Below are positions 32,881 to 33,990 of a stretch of 33,990 nucleotides of DNA, piece after piece. Source of the stretch: an uncultured Chlorobiaceae bacterium (GTDB lineage Bacteria > Bacteroidota > Chlorobiia > Chlorobiales > Chlorobiaceae); assembly GCA_903836465.1 (NCBI GenBank), contig CAILRB010000050.1:1-33990 (forward strand). The letters are read 5' to 3'. The notes beneath the pieces are model-generated. The model was not told the DNA's origin. It searched no databases and worked only from the letters and a program-made list of their open reading frames with translations. The translations under genes were made by a program, and so were the position numbers. Numbering within the stretch: position 1 is the stretch's first letter; every line of letters starts with the position of its first letter.

Positions 32881-32897
32881 CAGGGGAGCACTGCTGA

Positions 32898-33746
32898 ATG
32901 AAACGATACGCCTATTACCTGAGCTGCATCAATGAGTCCATGACCAAAGAGGTGGACCGTTCAATCGATCTTTGGCAGAAGGATCTTGGAATTGAGCTTG
33001 TCAAACTGCACGAAGGCACCTGCTGTGGTGGAAGCAATCTCGATTATGTGAGCCCGAAACATTTTGCGCTGGTCAATGGACGCAATATTGCGCTTGCCGA
33101 AAAGATGGGGCTGGATCTCATCGTCTCCTGCAATACCTGCCTGATGACGATTCGCAGCGCCAAGAAAAAGCTTGATGAAACACCGGCCCTGAAACAAGAG
33201 GTCAATGAGATTCTGAAAAAGGAGGGGCTTGAATATCGTGGAACGTCAGAGGTACGGCACCTGCTCTGGGTGCTGGTCGATGATGTCGGGCTGGATACCA
33301 TCCGTCAGAAGGTCAAGGTTCCCCTGAAAAATTACCGGATTGCCCCTTTTTATGGTTGTCACATTCTCCGGCCCTCAACTGTTCTTGGCCATGACAATCC
33401 TCTTGACCCAACGTCACTTGACCAGTTGATTGAGGCGCTGGGAGGTCAAACGATACCCTACAAACACAAAAATCGTTGCTGTGGATTTCACACACTGCTT
33501 GTTGCCGAGCAGGAGTCACTCAATGTGGCGGCAGAGGCACTTCAGGAGGCAATTCAGGCGAAAGCTGATTTTATTGTAACACCATGCCCGCTATGCCATA
33601 CCTCACTGGATGGCTATCAAGCCAAGGCGCTCAAACATGCGGGGGTTGAGACCTCAATTCCTGTTTTTCATATCTCTGAAATGATTGGTCTTGCACTCGG
33701 ATACAGCCCGAAACAGCTTGGTATCAAAAGGCACATTGTGAGCTGA
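32898..33746 (+). CDS. SdhE/HdrB-type CCG-domain subunit of type E succinate:quinone oxidoreductase
   Basis: 282 residues with two cysteine-rich CCG domains: GTCCGG (41-45) with SCNTC (77-81), and YGCH (152-155) with CCGFH (194-198) and CPLCH (230-234). These resemble heterodisulfide reductase subunit B and bind a non-cubane 4Fe-4S cluster. In type E complexes this subunit replaces the classic haem-containing membrane anchors; it has no transmembrane helix but may associate with the membrane by amphipathic helices. No sdhC/sdhD genes follow; hemE begins 143 bases on. Confidence 0.9.
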   Translation: MKRYAYYLSCINESMTKEVDRSIDLWQKDLGIELVKLHEGTCCGGSNLDYVSPKHFALVNGRNIALAEKMGLDLIVSCNTCLMTIRSAKKKLDETPALKQEVNEILKKEGLEYRGTSEVRHLLWVLVDDVGLDTIRQKVKVPLKNYRIAPFYGCHILRPSTVLGHDNPLDPTSLDQLIEALGGQTIPYKHKNRCCGFHTLLVAEQESLNVAAEALQEAIQAKADFIVTPCPLCHTSLDGYQAKALKHAGVETSIPVFHISEMIGLALGYSPKQLGIKRHIVS

Positions 33747-33889
33747 AGCCTCATTTGCTTATCTTCCGGAAAGTTTTCATAAAAGGCTAAAAAAACGTAG
33801 CTTTGCACTTTTACTTTGCTCTCAGCCGGGAATTACCGGACGTTCTGACGGGCCTCTTGTTTTGTTAACCCATCAAATTATTGCATTGC

Positions 33890-33990
33890 ATGCTCAAAAA
33901 TGATCTTTTTCTCCGGGCATTAAAGCGTCAGCCCTGTTCCCGGACGCCAATCTGGGTGATGCGCCAAGCCGGTCGTTATTTGCCGGAGTA
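33890..33990 (+). CDS. hemE: Uroporphyrinogen decarboxylase, N-terminal part (runs off the window)
   Basis: ATG 33890 begins [15 protein letters not shown], then [15 protein letters not shown], which includes the first UroD signature with the substrate-binding Arg in [11 protein letters not shown]. Only 33 codons are within the window. HemE decarboxylates uroporphyrinogen III to coproporphyrinogen III, a common step of haem and bacteriochlorophyll synthesis. There is no clear ribosome site before the ATG. Confidence 0.93.
   Translation, partial: MLKNDLFLRALKRQPCSRTPIWVMRQAGRYLPE

Overview
The window comes from a green sulfur bacterium (Chlorobiaceae). The clearest evidence is a full-length bchU (bacteriochlorophyllide C-20 methyltransferase), a cytochrome similar to Chlorobium c-555, small hydrophobic proteins that look like chlorosome-envelope components, several cobalamin-binding radical SAM proteins, and an SdhABE-type succinate:quinone oxidoreductase followed by hemE. 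A Pelodictyon/Chlorobium clathratiforme-like genome is plausible, but the species is inference.

Layout. (1) 1-1950 is an accessory scar: the end of a probable IS200-like element, a NACHT/STAND remnant fused to an FGE/C-type-lectin domain whose 3' end has the adenine-poor look of a diversity-generating-retroelement variable region, and a truncated Fic N-terminus. (2) 1956-3908 is leuA preceded by a 28-codon, leucine-rich leader peptide and mutually exclusive antiterminator and terminator helices, a textbook attenuator. (3) 3965-8685 holds a universal stress protein, a Pmp3-like membrane protein, a basic hypothetical protein, a glycerophosphodiesterase, a BatD-like protein, proC and a lipoprotein cytochrome c. 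(4) 8786-13524 is one tight minus-strand operon: yajC, carA, class V aminotransferase, TPR protein, radical SAM protein. (5) 13808-18026 holds tsaD, a small membrane protein, then MoxR, DUF58 and a membrane-anchored partner, i.e. part of a Bat-type module whose TPR and BatD partners lie elsewhere in the window.

(6) 18042-28585 is the photosynthetic island. On the minus strand, an ArsA-type ATPase, a radical SAM protein and bchU form a probable operon ending in a good terminator; another radical SAM gene lies beyond it. Divergently, behind an AT-rich region with a near-consensus promoter, lie a small hydrophobic protein, another B12-radical SAM protein, a flavodoxin fused to a PCP_red domain (the domain known from the C-terminus of BchB), an unlisted 41-residue single-span membrane protein (minus strand), two chlorosome-type small proteins and a DUF1997 protein. 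Together these suggest bacteriochlorophyll tailoring and chlorosome assembly.

(7) 28681-33990 holds an MBL-fold hydrolase, a CBS-domain protein with a strongly translated upstream mini-ORF, sdhA-sdhB-sdhE, and the first 33 codons of hemE. No tRNA, rRNA or CRISPR array was seen. All assignments come from reading the sequence and recalled family motifs; no database search was run.
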